DNA from: a virus
DNA length: 64,000 nucleotides
Virus record (IMG/VR): IMGVR_UViG_3300044701_004608
Location: 47,783-111,782 of that record
Strand: one strand, 5' to 3'
Position numbers and translations under genes: made by a program. The notes under the pieces were generated by a model. The model saw nothing but the letters and a program-made list of their open reading frames with translations, was not told the DNA's origin and ran no database searches. How positions within the stretch are numbered: the first letter of the stretch is position 1; the number at the start of each line of letters is the position of its first letter. This document shows positions 24,684-33,205 of the stretch, piece after piece.

Positions 24684-24858
24684 TTTGATTCGTTCTCAAC
24701 AAGACGTCCTTGTTGACTAGTTGATTTGCTACAACGACTTGACGCTCTGTCAAGTCCGCTTTGTGTACTTCGTTATCGTCTTCAAACACACCCAACAGAT
24801 CGCTTTCCTCATTGCTGATGGGAAGTTGGATCTTGTTGAGCAGTTCTACTATCTTCAT
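24649..24858 (-). CDS. Small winged-helix-like hypothetical protein
   Basis: 69 residues: KIVELLNKIQLPISNEES at the start, then ADLTERQVVVANQLVNKDVL and a strand pair (RTNQNGRIIYTKK). The helix-helix-strand-strand order looks like a small winged helix, which is only a guess. Conserved-looking and in operon with its neighbours. Confidence 0.72.
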   Translation of the reverse strand: MKIVELLNKIQLPISNEESDLLGVFEDDNEVHKADLTERQVVVANQLVNKDVLLRTNQNGRIIYTKKIS

Positions 24859-24861
24859 TGA

Positions 24862-25131
24862 TTAATACGGTGTTGATTTGATGAGATGGACTAGCAGTCC
24901 GATTATGGCGGTTATACCCACGCCCAATAATGTTGTACCAATGGTTATCAGTTGTTTGGACTGTGCCAACGACGATCTACCGATCGCCTGTTTGATGTCA
25001 TCGATGCCGTGCTCGATCTTGGCCACGCGATTGTCCAACGAATTAAGTTTATGTTCCAATTGTTCATACCTTTCCGCGCAAAGTTCTACGTGCGCCTCAA
25101 GGCTTTTCTTTTCAATATCAGTAGAAGACAT
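24862..25131 (-). CDS. Coiled-coil plus membrane helix protein, paralogue of 7.1 kb gene
   Basis: 89 residues: LEAHVELCAERYEQLEHKLN coiled coil at about 10-55, then one membrane helix at about 62-85 (LITIGTTLLGVGITAIIGLL). The LEAHVELC.ERY motif is shared with 7145-7396. Possibly a holin accessory or envelope protein. Confidence 0.78.
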   Translation of the reverse strand: MSSTDIEKKSLEAHVELCAERYEQLEHKLNSLDNRVAKIEHGIDDIKQAIGRSSLAQSKQLITIGTTLLGVGITAIIGLLVHLIKSTPY

Positions 25132-25219
25132 CGACTTCTGTTCCTCGCTCTTTCAAATAGGGCGATGCTGTGAATGTGCCAAAATGTGCCTTAAGAGGTG
25201 CCTGTGTATGCCTATCGCA

Positions 25220-25675
25220 TCAAAGTATATTTAAGTCAAATGCTGTAGGTTTAAAATATATGTTTTTGATACTTCCGTGCGGATAGAAAATCGGAAGCAT
25301 GAATTTAGCTGTTTCGGTGAGCCCGGTGATCACAGGAACCTGTTCGAAGTCGCGTTTTAGTCCGTCGACTGGATCAGATTCTGATGCCCACACATCATCG
25401 TGTTCCACAGAGAAGTTCATGACCCATACACGGTGAGATCCTTGGTATAGATCCCCGAACTCCAACGAGTCCAGCGGACCTTCGAGGATCATTGGTCCTT
25501 GTATATTCATTGGTTGAGCACAGAGTCCGATGGTTTGTAAAATCGTCTCCCAGTTCCTTTGCTGATCTCTCTCTAGGCCGCTACCGTGCGTCACTTTGGT
25601 GTTTGTGATGTCCACTAAAGTGAGTAACGTGTATTCTCTAGTATGCTTGGATCCCATGCTAATACTTATGGCCAT
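25220..25675 (-). CDS. Conserved structural-type hypothetical protein
   Basis: 151 residues, beta-rich: YTLLTLVDITNTKVTHGSGL, PMILEGPLDSLEFGDLY, HRVWVMNFSVEHDDVW. The layout resembles conserved T4-like virion-assembly proteins, but I cannot name it. A bidirectional terminator lies just upstream of its start. Confidence 0.75.
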   Translation of the reverse strand: MAISISMGSKHTREYTLLTLVDITNTKVTHGSGLERDQQRNWETILQTIGLCAQPMNIQGPMILEGPLDSLEFGDLYQGSHRVWVMNFSVEHDDVWASESDPVDGLKRDFEQVPVITGLTETAKFMLPIFYPHGSIKNIYFKPTAFDLNIL

Positions 25676-25677
25676 AA

Positions 25678-25705
25678 AAAAAGCACTTCCGGAGAAGTGC
25701 TTTTT
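25678..25705. terminator. Bidirectional terminator
   Basis: AAGCACTTC/GAAGTGCTT 9-bp stem with a CGGA loop, flanked by an A-run and a T-run, placed between 25675 and 25724. Confidence 0.85.
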
Positions 25706-25723
25706 GATTTTGCTAGACTAAAA

Positions 25724-26002
25724 TTAGTTAGCGAATGTAGCTTCGATTGTTGCAACTACGCCTGTAACGCCGAAAGCGTCACTGGAGTCAGCGGCAACTG
25801 TTGTGCCTTCTACTAGCAGGAAAGCGGCGCCTGTTTGCAGGTCGATCGCGCTAACTGTGCCTGTTGCTTGGATAGCAGCAACACACGATGTCACTTCAGC
25901 AGCTGTCAGACCGGACTTAGCCAGCTTGACTACTTGCATTGTGCGACCAATTGCGTTGTTGTCGGCAACTACTGTGCCATTTACTTTTGTTACGTCAGCC
26001 AT
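25724..26002 (-). CDS. Probable abundant virion protein (small)
   Basis: 92 residues, rich in Ala, Val and Thr: MADVTKVNGTVVADNNAIGR, then VVKLAKSGLTAAEVTSCVAA and FLLVEGTTVAADSS. It has its own terminator, a strong AAGGAGA site and a late-type box upstream, all consistent with high late expression such as a capsid decoration protein. That role is inference. Confidence 0.75.
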   Translation of the reverse strand: MADVTKVNGTVVADNNAIGRTMQVVKLAKSGLTAAEVTSCVAAIQATGTVSAIDLQTGAAFLLVEGTTVAADSSDAFGVTGVVATIEATFAN

Positions 26003-26046
26003 TTTATTTCTCCTTAGAATGTTGGACGCTCAGGGCGTCTCACAAA

Positions 26047-26054
26047 TATATTTA
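26047..26054 (-). promoter_or_regulatory. Late promoter-like box
   Basis: Minus strand TAAATATA, 45 bases upstream of the small virion-type gene; a short GACGC/GCGTC stem-loop lies between. Confidence 0.4.
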
Positions 26055-26069
26055 CCATCTCGGAAAAAA

Positions 26070-27188
26070 TTAAGGGTTCTTAGCGAAGTTGGCCGCCGAG
26101 AAGCCAGCGCGATTGACTAGTTTCACCAGCCCTTCCGGGGTGCTGAAAACATACCCCTCCCCACCCGCGGCATCACCTATAGAAGCTTTTATGCTAGATT
26201 GCTGGCTATCTAACTGCTGTATATAACTGAGCTTGACTTGTGTTATAGCATCAAATAGCGCGAATGCGGCATTCACCCCTGTTCCGTTCTGGAACAGATA
26301 ACCGTCTTGATTTTCGCCCAACAGAGTCTTTAATTTACCAGCAGATGTACCCGATGTTCCGAGCCAATCAGCGAAATTACGCTGTTCTCCCTTGACCCTA
26401 GCATTGACATATCGTTGCATCAGTGCCGGTAAGTCAGTGATACGATTCTGTCTTAATGTGATAGGATCCAACAATGTAGCGATATCATTGCCGCGCTGAT
26501 TGAGTATACGTTTAGCGGCGTCGATCAACCGCACCGGTTTCTTGAGAGCAGGTGTGTCGGGCAATTCTGGGGACATGATGACCGCTGGACCGCTTGCGCC
26601 TAAGTCACCTAGATTACCGTTCAATGGCTGAGCCGGGACATCAAAGTCTTCGAACCATTGATGTACCACTATACCTACGACGCTATTGGCTATGCGTTTG
26701 CCCAATGCGCTGTCGGCTGCTACACGATATGTCACGGTGTTAGGCTTGAAGACGAATTCGCCGCGGATAGGAGAAAGTCGTCCTGTCCACAGCAGATCAC
26801 CCCAATAATATCCCTTTGATGTTTTAGGGACGGTTTGCTCCAGAGCAGGCCAGATGACTGATAACTTTTCGTACAGGTCACCGCGATTGACTCCGCGATT
26901 CGCGTCATACTGTAAGAACGCTTCGGGGCTCGTGATGTTACGACCCGACCCGTCTTTTTTAAGGAACATGTGTTTGTCCACGATCACTAACTGTCCATCG
27001 TGGTTGCGACCGAAGATCAAAGCAGGATATCCGTCCCACTTTACTGTGATATTCTTTTCGTTATCGGGTATAGATTCTAAAGCAGACAATGCTGACGCGG
27101 CACCATTTACTCCATCAGAAAACAACAGATCCTCTGGGTGGGCTATACGGATGCCTTCCGTCAGCGTGGAAATAAATTCTAACAACAT
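26070..27188 (-). CDS. Ligase-superfamily-like protein (KWDG motif)
   Basis: 372 residues from the ATG at 27188, overlapping the upstream stop. ITVKWDGYPALIFGR has the KxDG form of nucleotidyltransferase motif I of DNA/RNA ligases, with a downstream GEFVF and a late GEGYVF...LVKLVNR resembling motifs IV and V. Middle part has a helical insertion of about 130 residues. Covalent AMP transfer is inferred; the residues could be vestigial. Related proteins are widespread in aquatic T4-like phages as hypotheticals. Confidence 0.7.
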   Translation of the reverse strand: MLLEFISTLTEGIRIAHPEDLLFSDGVNGAASALSALESIPDNEKNITVKWDGYPALIFGRNHDGQLVIVDKHMFLKKDGSGRNITSPEAFLQYDANRGVNRGDLYEKLSVIWPALEQTVPKTSKGYYWGDLLWTGRLSPIRGEFVFKPNTVTYRVAADSALGKRIANSVVGIVVHQWFEDFDVPAQPLNGNLGDLGASGPAVIMSPELPDTPALKKPVRLIDAAKRILNQRGNDIATLLDPITLRQNRITDLPALMQRYVNARVKGEQRNFADWLGTSGTSAGKLKTLLGENQDGYLFQNGTGVNAAFALFDAITQVKLSYIQQLDSQQSSIKASIGDAAGGEGYVFSTPEGLVKLVNRAGFSAANFAKNP

Positions 27189-28084
27189 CACCACTTGCGG
27201 CAGCTCCAATAACGTGCTTTGGTGCGTGGCCCGGGGTTGGCGCAGTTGTGTCTTGCGCGGAAACTCTTGCGGGCCTTGGGATTGCTTTTACGGATCTTCA
27301 TGTCGGGGTCACCAAAGTTGACTTTTTTGACATTGCCGGTCTTGGGATCTTTGACATAGACCTTGAACTTCTTGACGTCACCACGCATGGGTTTACCCAG
27401 CGGGACTTTGCGACCTTGGTATTCGGCTTCTTCTAATGTCTCTTCTACTTCACCGTAGGCTTCGTAGAAAGAATCACCTTCGTATGTTTCTTCGAGGCTC
27501 TCGGGAACACAGTTAGGCACAGTGCGACCGTCTTTTTTCTTAGTACCTACTGGATGATACCCTTTCCAGCAGGGATTATCTGTGCGCAGGCTTTCCCGGG
27601 CTGGCTGATATCCTCCTAGTCCCATTGGGTCTCCGGCGTTTTTGCCGGCTGATGCGAGGCCGGCTGCGATTCCTTTGGCAGCTCCGCCCAAGGCCTGCCC
27701 CACAGCACTTTTGGTCACTGTGTCATAAGCTGTAACCGCTTTTTGCGCGACGGTTTTAACACCTTGACGGAATTTAAATTTTGAAGCGAGTTTGGCCGCT
27801 ATATCCTTAGAAGCTATACGACCTTGTCCGCCACGCTGGCCAGGTTTTTGCACCCATTGTTGACCTTGGAATTGATACCATAACCCATCTGGCCCCCATA
27901 CTTCAGTGCCAACTGGGATCGTTCCTGGAGCCGCAGGTTGCTGAGGCTGTGCGGGTTGTGCTGGGGGTGTCGCTTGCGTGGCGGCCTGTTGTCGTTGTTG
28001 TATAGCTTGTCTACGTTGCTTCAGGGCGGCTACTTGTGCTGGTACCTCTCCTCGAGCCTCTCGCATGATCTCATCGATTTTCAT
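27188..28084 (-). CDS. Probable virion protein with C-terminal Cys motif
   Basis: 298 residues. Residues 20-60 are Gln, Pro and Ala rich, followed by GTEVWGPDGLWYQFQGQQWV, an Ala/Gly segment and two cysteine-containing modules: NPCWKGYHPVGTKKKDGRTV and, at the C-terminus, RARHNCANPGPRTKARYWSC. The last module is common in structural proteins of marine phages in my recollection. It could bind zinc. Confidence 0.75.
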   Translation of the reverse strand: MKIDEIMREARGEVPAQVAALKQRRQAIQQRQQAATQATPPAQPAQPQQPAAPGTIPVGTEVWGPDGLWYQFQGQQWVQKPGQRGGQGRIASKDIAAKLASKFKFRQGVKTVAQKAVTAYDTVTKSAVGQALGGAAKGIAAGLASAGKNAGDPMGLGGYQPARESLRTDNPCWKGYHPVGTKKKDGRTVPNCVPESLEETYEGDSFYEAYGEVEETLEEAEYQGRKVPLGKPMRGDVKKFKVYVKDPKTGNVKKVNFGDPDMKIRKSNPKARKSFRARHNCANPGPRTKARYWSCRKW

Positions 28085-28325
28085 TTTTAGTCCTTTTAAT
28101 ACCGCGGGAGAACTTAGAGGAATTTTGGGATTTGATGCTGTTTAGCAAGCGGCGTTCAAGATCGCCGGCTGTTTCTTCATCAAAACTTTCTCGTATGTAG
28201 TTGATCAGATTAATAGCGCCTTGTATGACATGAACGGCGCGACTTTCGACGATAGCAGATCTGTCGCGGCGAGTGGATGCAAAGGAATCCAATTCATCTA
28301 GGATACTGCGTGTATTTTTCTGCAA
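28071..28325 (-). CDS. Conserved small phage protein
   Basis: 84 residues starting at a TTG; no ATG is available near the N-terminus. ESRAVHVIQGAINLINYIRE and LERRLLNSIKS, KFSRGIKR form a helical core repeatedly seen in T4-like aquatic phages as I recall. It overlaps 27188-28084 by 14 bases. Role unknown. Confidence 0.75.
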   Translation of the reverse strand: MQKNTRSILDELDSFASTRRDRSAIVESRAVHVIQGAINLINYIRESFDEETAGDLERRLLNSIKSQNSSKFSRGIKRTKNENR

Positions 28326-28356
28326 GATCTAATCTCCGTGGCAATCGTAGTGTTTT

Positions 28357-28364
28357 ATATTTAT
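28357..28364 (-). promoter_or_regulatory. Late promoter-like box
   Basis: Minus strand ATAAATAT, 32 bases before the TTG start at 28325. Confidence 0.45.
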
Positions 28365-28367
28365 GGC

Positions 28368-29372
28368 TTAACAGCCACAAACATCATCACAGATCAACAG
28401 GCGCCCGTCCACGTGTTTTTCTATGTTCCAGGATTGTTTAACAGCAGAAAACCATTGTATGCAGTGCTCCAAAGGATATTCTAGGGCATTATTTTCCCGT
28501 ATCAACGGGGCGATCTGATCGTTAGTGATCTGTCCATAGTTGTTATGACCATAGGTCTTTGGATACATGCCTGTGAAACAGCAAGGAAAAACATCGCCGG
28601 TAGCAGAAACATAGATAGATCGTTTTTCTATAGTTTCACATGTATGCCCGGTTATGTTGGACTTACGTGGATGATAATTTTTGATATCTTGGCGTTCCGA
28701 GCGATAGTCATAAAATACCACCTGGAAATCAGTTGATCCTCGGTAATCTCCTAACACATGAGTGAGATTACCATTTTTGTCAAATACCGGCCCAGTGTCT
28801 CTACCATGGTCAACGAGTTCAAACCAACTGAACCCCATTTCTTGAGAAAGTCTGCGGCAGGCATCAATCTGATGTTCGTTATGCCGGAATTTTATCATCT
28901 TCCAAGTGGCATTGCCACCAGCATCAATGAATGTCTGTGCGTTCTTGATCACTGTGCTCCAAGATGTATTTTGTCGATAAAGATGATGTGTGTCTTCGAG
29001 ACCGTCTAAGCAAAAGAGTACTGTAGAATTGGTCTCGGCTAATGCCTTCCAAAATTCTCGATTGCGAGCACCGCCATTAGTGCTGATCACTATTTTTAAA
29101 TTGGGTGCCTGTTGTTTGAAATAACGCACGATGTCTAAAGTTTCGGGATTCATGACCATATCGCCGAAGTTGCCATTGATCAATATGCGATTCAGCCTGG
29201 ACAGGAATTCTTGTGGGAAGATCCGCTTGACCATTTCCAAGGTCATATTGACTTCAGGGTAGCCATCATTTTGTGGATAGCCATTAAAATTCCTAGGGCA
29301 TTGTGGGCAAGCGGCGTTGCATAAGGTGGAGATCTCTAGATGTACCTCACGTATGTCTTGATAGGCTATCAT
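28368..29372 (-). CDS. Radical SAM protein with SPASM-like C-terminus
   Basis: 334 residues. C18, C22 and C25 (CNAACPQC) bind the SAM 4Fe-4S cluster; the TIM-barrel strands follow (ILINGNFGD, KIVISTNGGAR, STVLFCLDGL). The C-terminal third has further cysteines (GHTCETI, DVFPCCFTG, EHCIQW, CDDVCGC), as in SPASM proteins that carry extra clusters and modify peptides or proteins. Substrate unknown. It needs Fe-S clusters, which the phage IscU cassette could supply. It overlaps the helicase gene as ATGA. Confidence 0.9.
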   Translation of the reverse strand: MIAYQDIREVHLEISTLCNAACPQCPRNFNGYPQNDGYPEVNMTLEMVKRIFPQEFLSRLNRILINGNFGDMVMNPETLDIVRYFKQQAPNLKIVISTNGGARNREFWKALAETNSTVLFCLDGLEDTHHLYRQNTSWSTVIKNAQTFIDAGGNATWKMIKFRHNEHQIDACRRLSQEMGFSWFELVDHGRDTGPVFDKNGNLTHVLGDYRGSTDFQVVFYDYRSERQDIKNYHPRKSNITGHTCETIEKRSIYVSATGDVFPCCFTGMYPKTYGHNNYGQITNDQIAPLIRENNALEYPLEHCIQWFSAVKQSWNIEKHVDGRLLICDDVCGC

Positions 29373-30766
29373 TCTGAACGAGATTTCAATGAAGCTAACA
29401 TGTTATGTAGTTTAGCCGATTGCACCGAGGCTGTGACCTTGGGCGTGTCTTCTGCAGGAGTATCAGTGAGGTTGCTCTTAGGCTTGATCTGCCCCAGTAT
29501 CGAAGACCCCATGCTTCGTGGTGCATCTTCGCCATCAGTCTGTTCCAAGGTGTCAGTGATGCGCATGGTCTCGATGTCATAGGCTAGATCGATCTTCTGC
29601 CCCACGCCGTTACTGGAACGAGTCTTCATAGCTTGGATCTGATAACGTCCACGCTCACGCATGGCACGGCTAGTGAAGATACCAAACACGTTGTCTGCTG
29701 TATTGATCTTAGAGATACCACCGGAGATGTGGCTGTGGTCAAACTCGATCTCTTCTACGGCACTACGGTTCAACTGCGAAGCTGTCACTAACAAGATGTT
29801 GAGTTCATCACTCAAGTTACGCAGTTCTTCTGAAACATACTTGTCTTTGACGAACAAGTCGTTAGGTGATACTTTAGCACTCACGGGCATCAGCAAGTCC
29901 AAGTAGTCCACCATCACGAAGTCTACCTTCATGCCAGTCTGGATCTGTACTTCTTTCAAATAAGCACGGATGTCATTGATGTTTGATTGTGCTGGCAAGG
30001 CTTTGATCTGATAGCGGCCTGACTTCTTGCCCACGAGGTTGACCTTCATAGTGGCCGTGTCGAGATCCTTCCGGATGTCTTTGGTGCCCATGGATGCCAG
30101 CATGGCCGTGGTGCGTAAGGTACATAGTTCTTCTGACAGCTCTAGACTGATGTAGACACCACTGAGTCCTTGTTGTAGCCAATTGAGTGCCATGTTCATC
30201 ATGACCAATGATTTGCCTGATCCCGAACCACCTGCGAAGATGTTCAACTGCCCACGGCTGAATCCACCATATAACACTTTGTCAAGGCTGGGCCAGCCTG
30301 TGCTGACTTGCCCGCCATTGTCGTAGTAACTCTCGATCGCACCACGGGCATCATGGAAATAGTTGGTACCCATGTCTTTGGTCAGGGAAATCTGTACAGC
30401 ATCCTTGACCAGTTTCTCTACGGGATCATACTCGCCTTTTTCGATCATGTCCGCGGCTTTGAGGATAGCCCGTTCCAGTTCCTGCCGTTTAGAGAAACCT
30501 TCGAACTCTTTCAAGAACCACTCGTTGTGTCCTTCGCCCACATCGGGCACTTCTCGTAACTCTACGCCACATGCGGCTTTGACTTGCTCTCTCGTAGGCA
30601 AGGTCTTGTGGTCAGTGGCATGCTCGCGGAAAAACTCGGCCGCGCTTCTCAGACTGCGATCAAAGTTTTCGGGGTTGTAGATGTTTTGCACACGGATGAA
30701 GTTCTGTGCGTCCTGGAGCATCATCTCCAGGAATAGTTTCTGTAGATCTGGGGAATAGTCTTTCAT
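29369..30766 (-). CDS. DnaB-type replicative helicase, gp41-like
   Basis: 465 residues. Walker A is GGSGSGKS at 179-186 and Walker B VDFVMVDYLDLL near 285; later motifs include NILLVTASQLNRSA and YQIQAMKTRSSNGVG. The N-terminal 150 residues are helical, as in gp41 and DnaB. It unwinds DNA ahead of the phage fork with the primase encoded next to it. The C-terminal 60 residues are low-complexity. Confidence 0.92.
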   Translation of the reverse strand: MKDYSPDLQKLFLEMMLQDAQNFIRVQNIYNPENFDRSLRSAAEFFREHATDHKTLPTREQVKAACGVELREVPDVGEGHNEWFLKEFEGFSKRQELERAILKAADMIEKGEYDPVEKLVKDAVQISLTKDMGTNYFHDARGAIESYYDNGGQVSTGWPSLDKVLYGGFSRGQLNIFAGGSGSGKSLVMMNMALNWLQQGLSGVYISLELSEELCTLRTTAMLASMGTKDIRKDLDTATMKVNLVGKKSGRYQIKALPAQSNINDIRAYLKEVQIQTGMKVDFVMVDYLDLLMPVSAKVSPNDLFVKDKYVSEELRNLSDELNILLVTASQLNRSAVEEIEFDHSHISGGISKINTADNVFGIFTSRAMRERGRYQIQAMKTRSSNGVGQKIDLAYDIETMRITDTLEQTDGEDAPRSMGSSILGQIKPKSNLTDTPAEDTPKVTASVQSAKLHNMLASLKSRSE

Positions 30767-30769
30767 AGG

Positions 30770-31798
30770 TTAATTATATAGCCTCTTTTTGTGTAACTCG
30801 ATCTTTAATCGTCCGCGCACCCGTGCCGCCAATATGCTTTTGAGCACGAACAGTTGGCCCAACTCGGCCACTGCCTCTGATATGTCTTTGTAGTCTTTCT
30901 GCCATATGGGGTAACTCACGGTCCAACCATATTCGATGGCGGCATCTATGAGCGCAGAGCCCGCACGGTCCGCGTCGGGCACCACTATGACTTCGCGATC
31001 CAGGTCTTCGATGATCTCGGCTTGCCGCAATGATATCCTGTTACTTAAAACAGCCACGCCACCGATGGCTAAGGCATCAAAGGGTCCTTCTGACACGATG
31101 ACGAACTTGCTGTCGGCTCGCTGATGATCCACGCCATACACATAGTCGGGTTCGTAGTTCGAGTGATACTTGGGCTTGACATCGTCGTCGATGCCGCGAG
31201 CCGTGTAGCCTATGATCTCGCCCCGCCAAGTGAACGGGATTATGATGCGCCGATGTAGATTGTAAGCAGTCTCGGGTGTCCAGTAAAAGTCCTGCGAGGA
31301 CAAGTCCAGGCCTCGTTCAGCGGCATATATCACAGCGGCATGGAACTCACGGGGCACATCCCGGTCCGCGTTGAGCGTGTAGAAGTTGCTGAGTGCCTGG
31401 AATGTCTGTGCTTCCTCGGGCAAGCTCCGTTTTTTAAATGTGATCTCTTCGCGGGGCTCGTCGGGGATAGCTTCGGGATTGACCAAGTCCTTGATGCGTA
31501 GTGCTTCGATGCCTAGTCGCTGGATGGTGTTTTCGTCGGCGCCCAACCAACCCAGCAATCGTTTGAAACGGAAGTTGAGATTGCGGCCGGGAGTGTAGTT
31601 GGCCTTGTAGCCGCAGTTGAAGCAGTGATAGTTGATGGCGCCTGACTCGTTGATGATGTAGCCACCTCTGCCTCGACGGTCCGCGCTTTCGCCGTTGTGT
31701 GCGCAACAGGGTGCGTTGAAACTGGTCCAGCCCGAAGCCGAAGTCTTTTTTCGGGCAGGAGTCAGTGATTGGAAAGCGTCTCGGATCGCATCTAGCAT
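30770..31798 (-). CDS. DNA primase, gp61-like
   Basis: 342 residues from the ATG at 31798. An N-terminal zinc motif (C31, C32, and CFNC at 59-62) is followed by a TOPRIM domain: KFVIVSEGPFDALAIGG and EVIVVPDADRAG, with the catalytic Glu and DxD. It makes RNA primers for lagging-strand synthesis with the helicase directly downstream. Confidence 0.92.
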   Translation of the reverse strand: MLDAIRDAFQSLTPARKKTSASGWTSFNAPCCAHNGESADRRGRGGYIINESGAINYHCFNCGYKANYTPGRNLNFRFKRLLGWLGADENTIQRLGIEALRIKDLVNPEAIPDEPREEITFKKRSLPEEAQTFQALSNFYTLNADRDVPREFHAAVIYAAERGLDLSSQDFYWTPETAYNLHRRIIIPFTWRGEIIGYTARGIDDDVKPKYHSNYEPDYVYGVDHQRADSKFVIVSEGPFDALAIGGVAVLSNRISLRQAEIIEDLDREVIVVPDADRAGSALIDAAIEYGWTVSYPIWQKDYKDISEAVAELGQLFVLKSILAARVRGRLKIELHKKRLYN

Positions 31799-31843
31799 CA
31801 CGCTAGTATACAGGATTTTTTGAAGAAATCAAAGAGATTTTGG

Positions 31844-33205
31844 TTATGCTAGACCGTAAATGGATTTGGTAGCATTGTAGTTCTGTGCCACTTGGCTGGC
31901 TGTGAGTGCGGCGTTGTACAATCTGGTGATGCCTATTCGACCGTTCATATATTGGCTATACTCACCGCCGTTATACGAGCCTATGTACAAGTTGGATGAT
32001 GTGTTGAGTATGTCGGAGAAACTGTGTGACTTACTACTTACACTGACTCCATCGATATAGGCTTCCAGTGAGTTGGTGGCCGCATTTGTCCAGACATAAG
32101 CTACATGCGTCCAAGTGTTCAGGGGCAATGTATAAAGAGCGGTGTCTACTACGGTGCTGCCGTTGCCTAGTTGAGCATAAATGCCGGCCCCTTGGATACG
32201 GATACTGTATGACACATCTTGTGAAGCACCACCGGGATCAAACTTGCCCAATACCACTTTACTGCCGGTACCGCTGCTCAAATATACCCAGGCTTCCATA
32301 GTCCAGTCACCCGACCCAGGTTCCAATGCAGCCGCATCAGCGATGGTGATCTGGCTGCTGGTGCCGTTGTAGGCGAAGTAAGGATCGGTGTAGGTGATGT
32401 TGCTCATGGTGCCATTCAGGGAGGAACTGGCCAAGTTAGAGATGGCAGTGCCTGTGCCGGGATAACTCACTGGATCGCTGGGATCATACCACAAGACCAG
32501 ATTAGAGGTCACGATCTCAGACTCAACGAATCTATCACGCAGGGCATAGTAGTTCTGCTGTATCTGTTCCTGTGTGAGTTTCGTGGTATACAGGAATGTA
32601 TTGGCGACGTAGCCAAATGGTTGACCATTGCTGACGCTACCTATATACCAATGGCTATTACCTGCGGCTGAGGCCGTGGTAGAACCCACCAGCACACCAT
32701 TGATGTAGAACTGCTGTCCTAAACCGTCGCCGACCACAGCCCATTGTGCCCATACACCAGCGAGATCACTGACATCATAGTTGGCAGTAACGAAACTAAG
32801 TCCATCATTGTCCCACATACCTAAATCGTCGGTGTTTATGTTGGTCAACAATGGGTGATCATTGGGACTGGTGCGGAATAGTGTACGGAAGGTCGAGTCG
32901 ATGGTATTCATCCGTGCCCAGGCGATATATGTGAAGCCTGTGGTGGGCAGCACTGGTCCTATGACATTGGCCGTGATTTGTCCTGTGGTCGTACAATCAA
33001 AACATTTCACACCATCCAGTACTGTATAGATACCAGCACTTGATAGATTCTGTGTCCGGCCATTGCCCGATAGATCAAAAACACTTGTGCCGGTACCGGA
33101 ATAACTGGCTGCATCGTTGGCATCGATCCAGATAGCGAGATTGTCTGTGACAATGCTGGCATCTACTACACGCACACCCTGTAATCTCACACCCGATATG
33201 ATCAT
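31844..33205 (-). CDS. Tail fibre protein with two LamG-like domains
   Basis: 453 residues. Two copies of a concanavalin/LamG-type module occupy about 18-225 and 235-450. Each begins NLxxWxDxxDxxSYxGTGT (IVTDNLAIWIDANDAASYSG and IVTSNLVLWYDPSDPVSYPG) and ends with a TxLTxxQxxQNYxAxxxxF stretch. Such modules bind glycans, so this is a likely host-recognition tip. It is coupled to the fibre at 33205-34959 by one base. Confidence 0.85.
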   Translation of the reverse strand: MIISGVRLQGVRVVDASIVTDNLAIWIDANDAASYSGTGTSVFDLSGNGRTQNLSSAGIYTVLDGVKCFDCTTTGQITANVIGPVLPTTGFTYIAWARMNTIDSTFRTLFRTSPNDHPLLTNINTDDLGMWDNDGLSFVTANYDVSDLAGVWAQWAVVGDGLGQQFYINGVLVGSTTASAAGNSHWYIGSVSNGQPFGYVANTFLYTTKLTQEQIQQNYYALRDRFVESEIVTSNLVLWYDPSDPVSYPGTGTAISNLASSSLNGTMSNITYTDPYFAYNGTSSQITIADAAALEPGSGDWTMEAWVYLSSGTGSKVVLGKFDPGGASQDVSYSIRIQGAGIYAQLGNGSTVVDTALYTLPLNTWTHVAYVWTNAATNSLEAYIDGVSVSSKSHSFSDILNTSSNLYIGSYNGGEYSQYMNGRIGITRLYNAALTASQVAQNYNATKSIYGLA

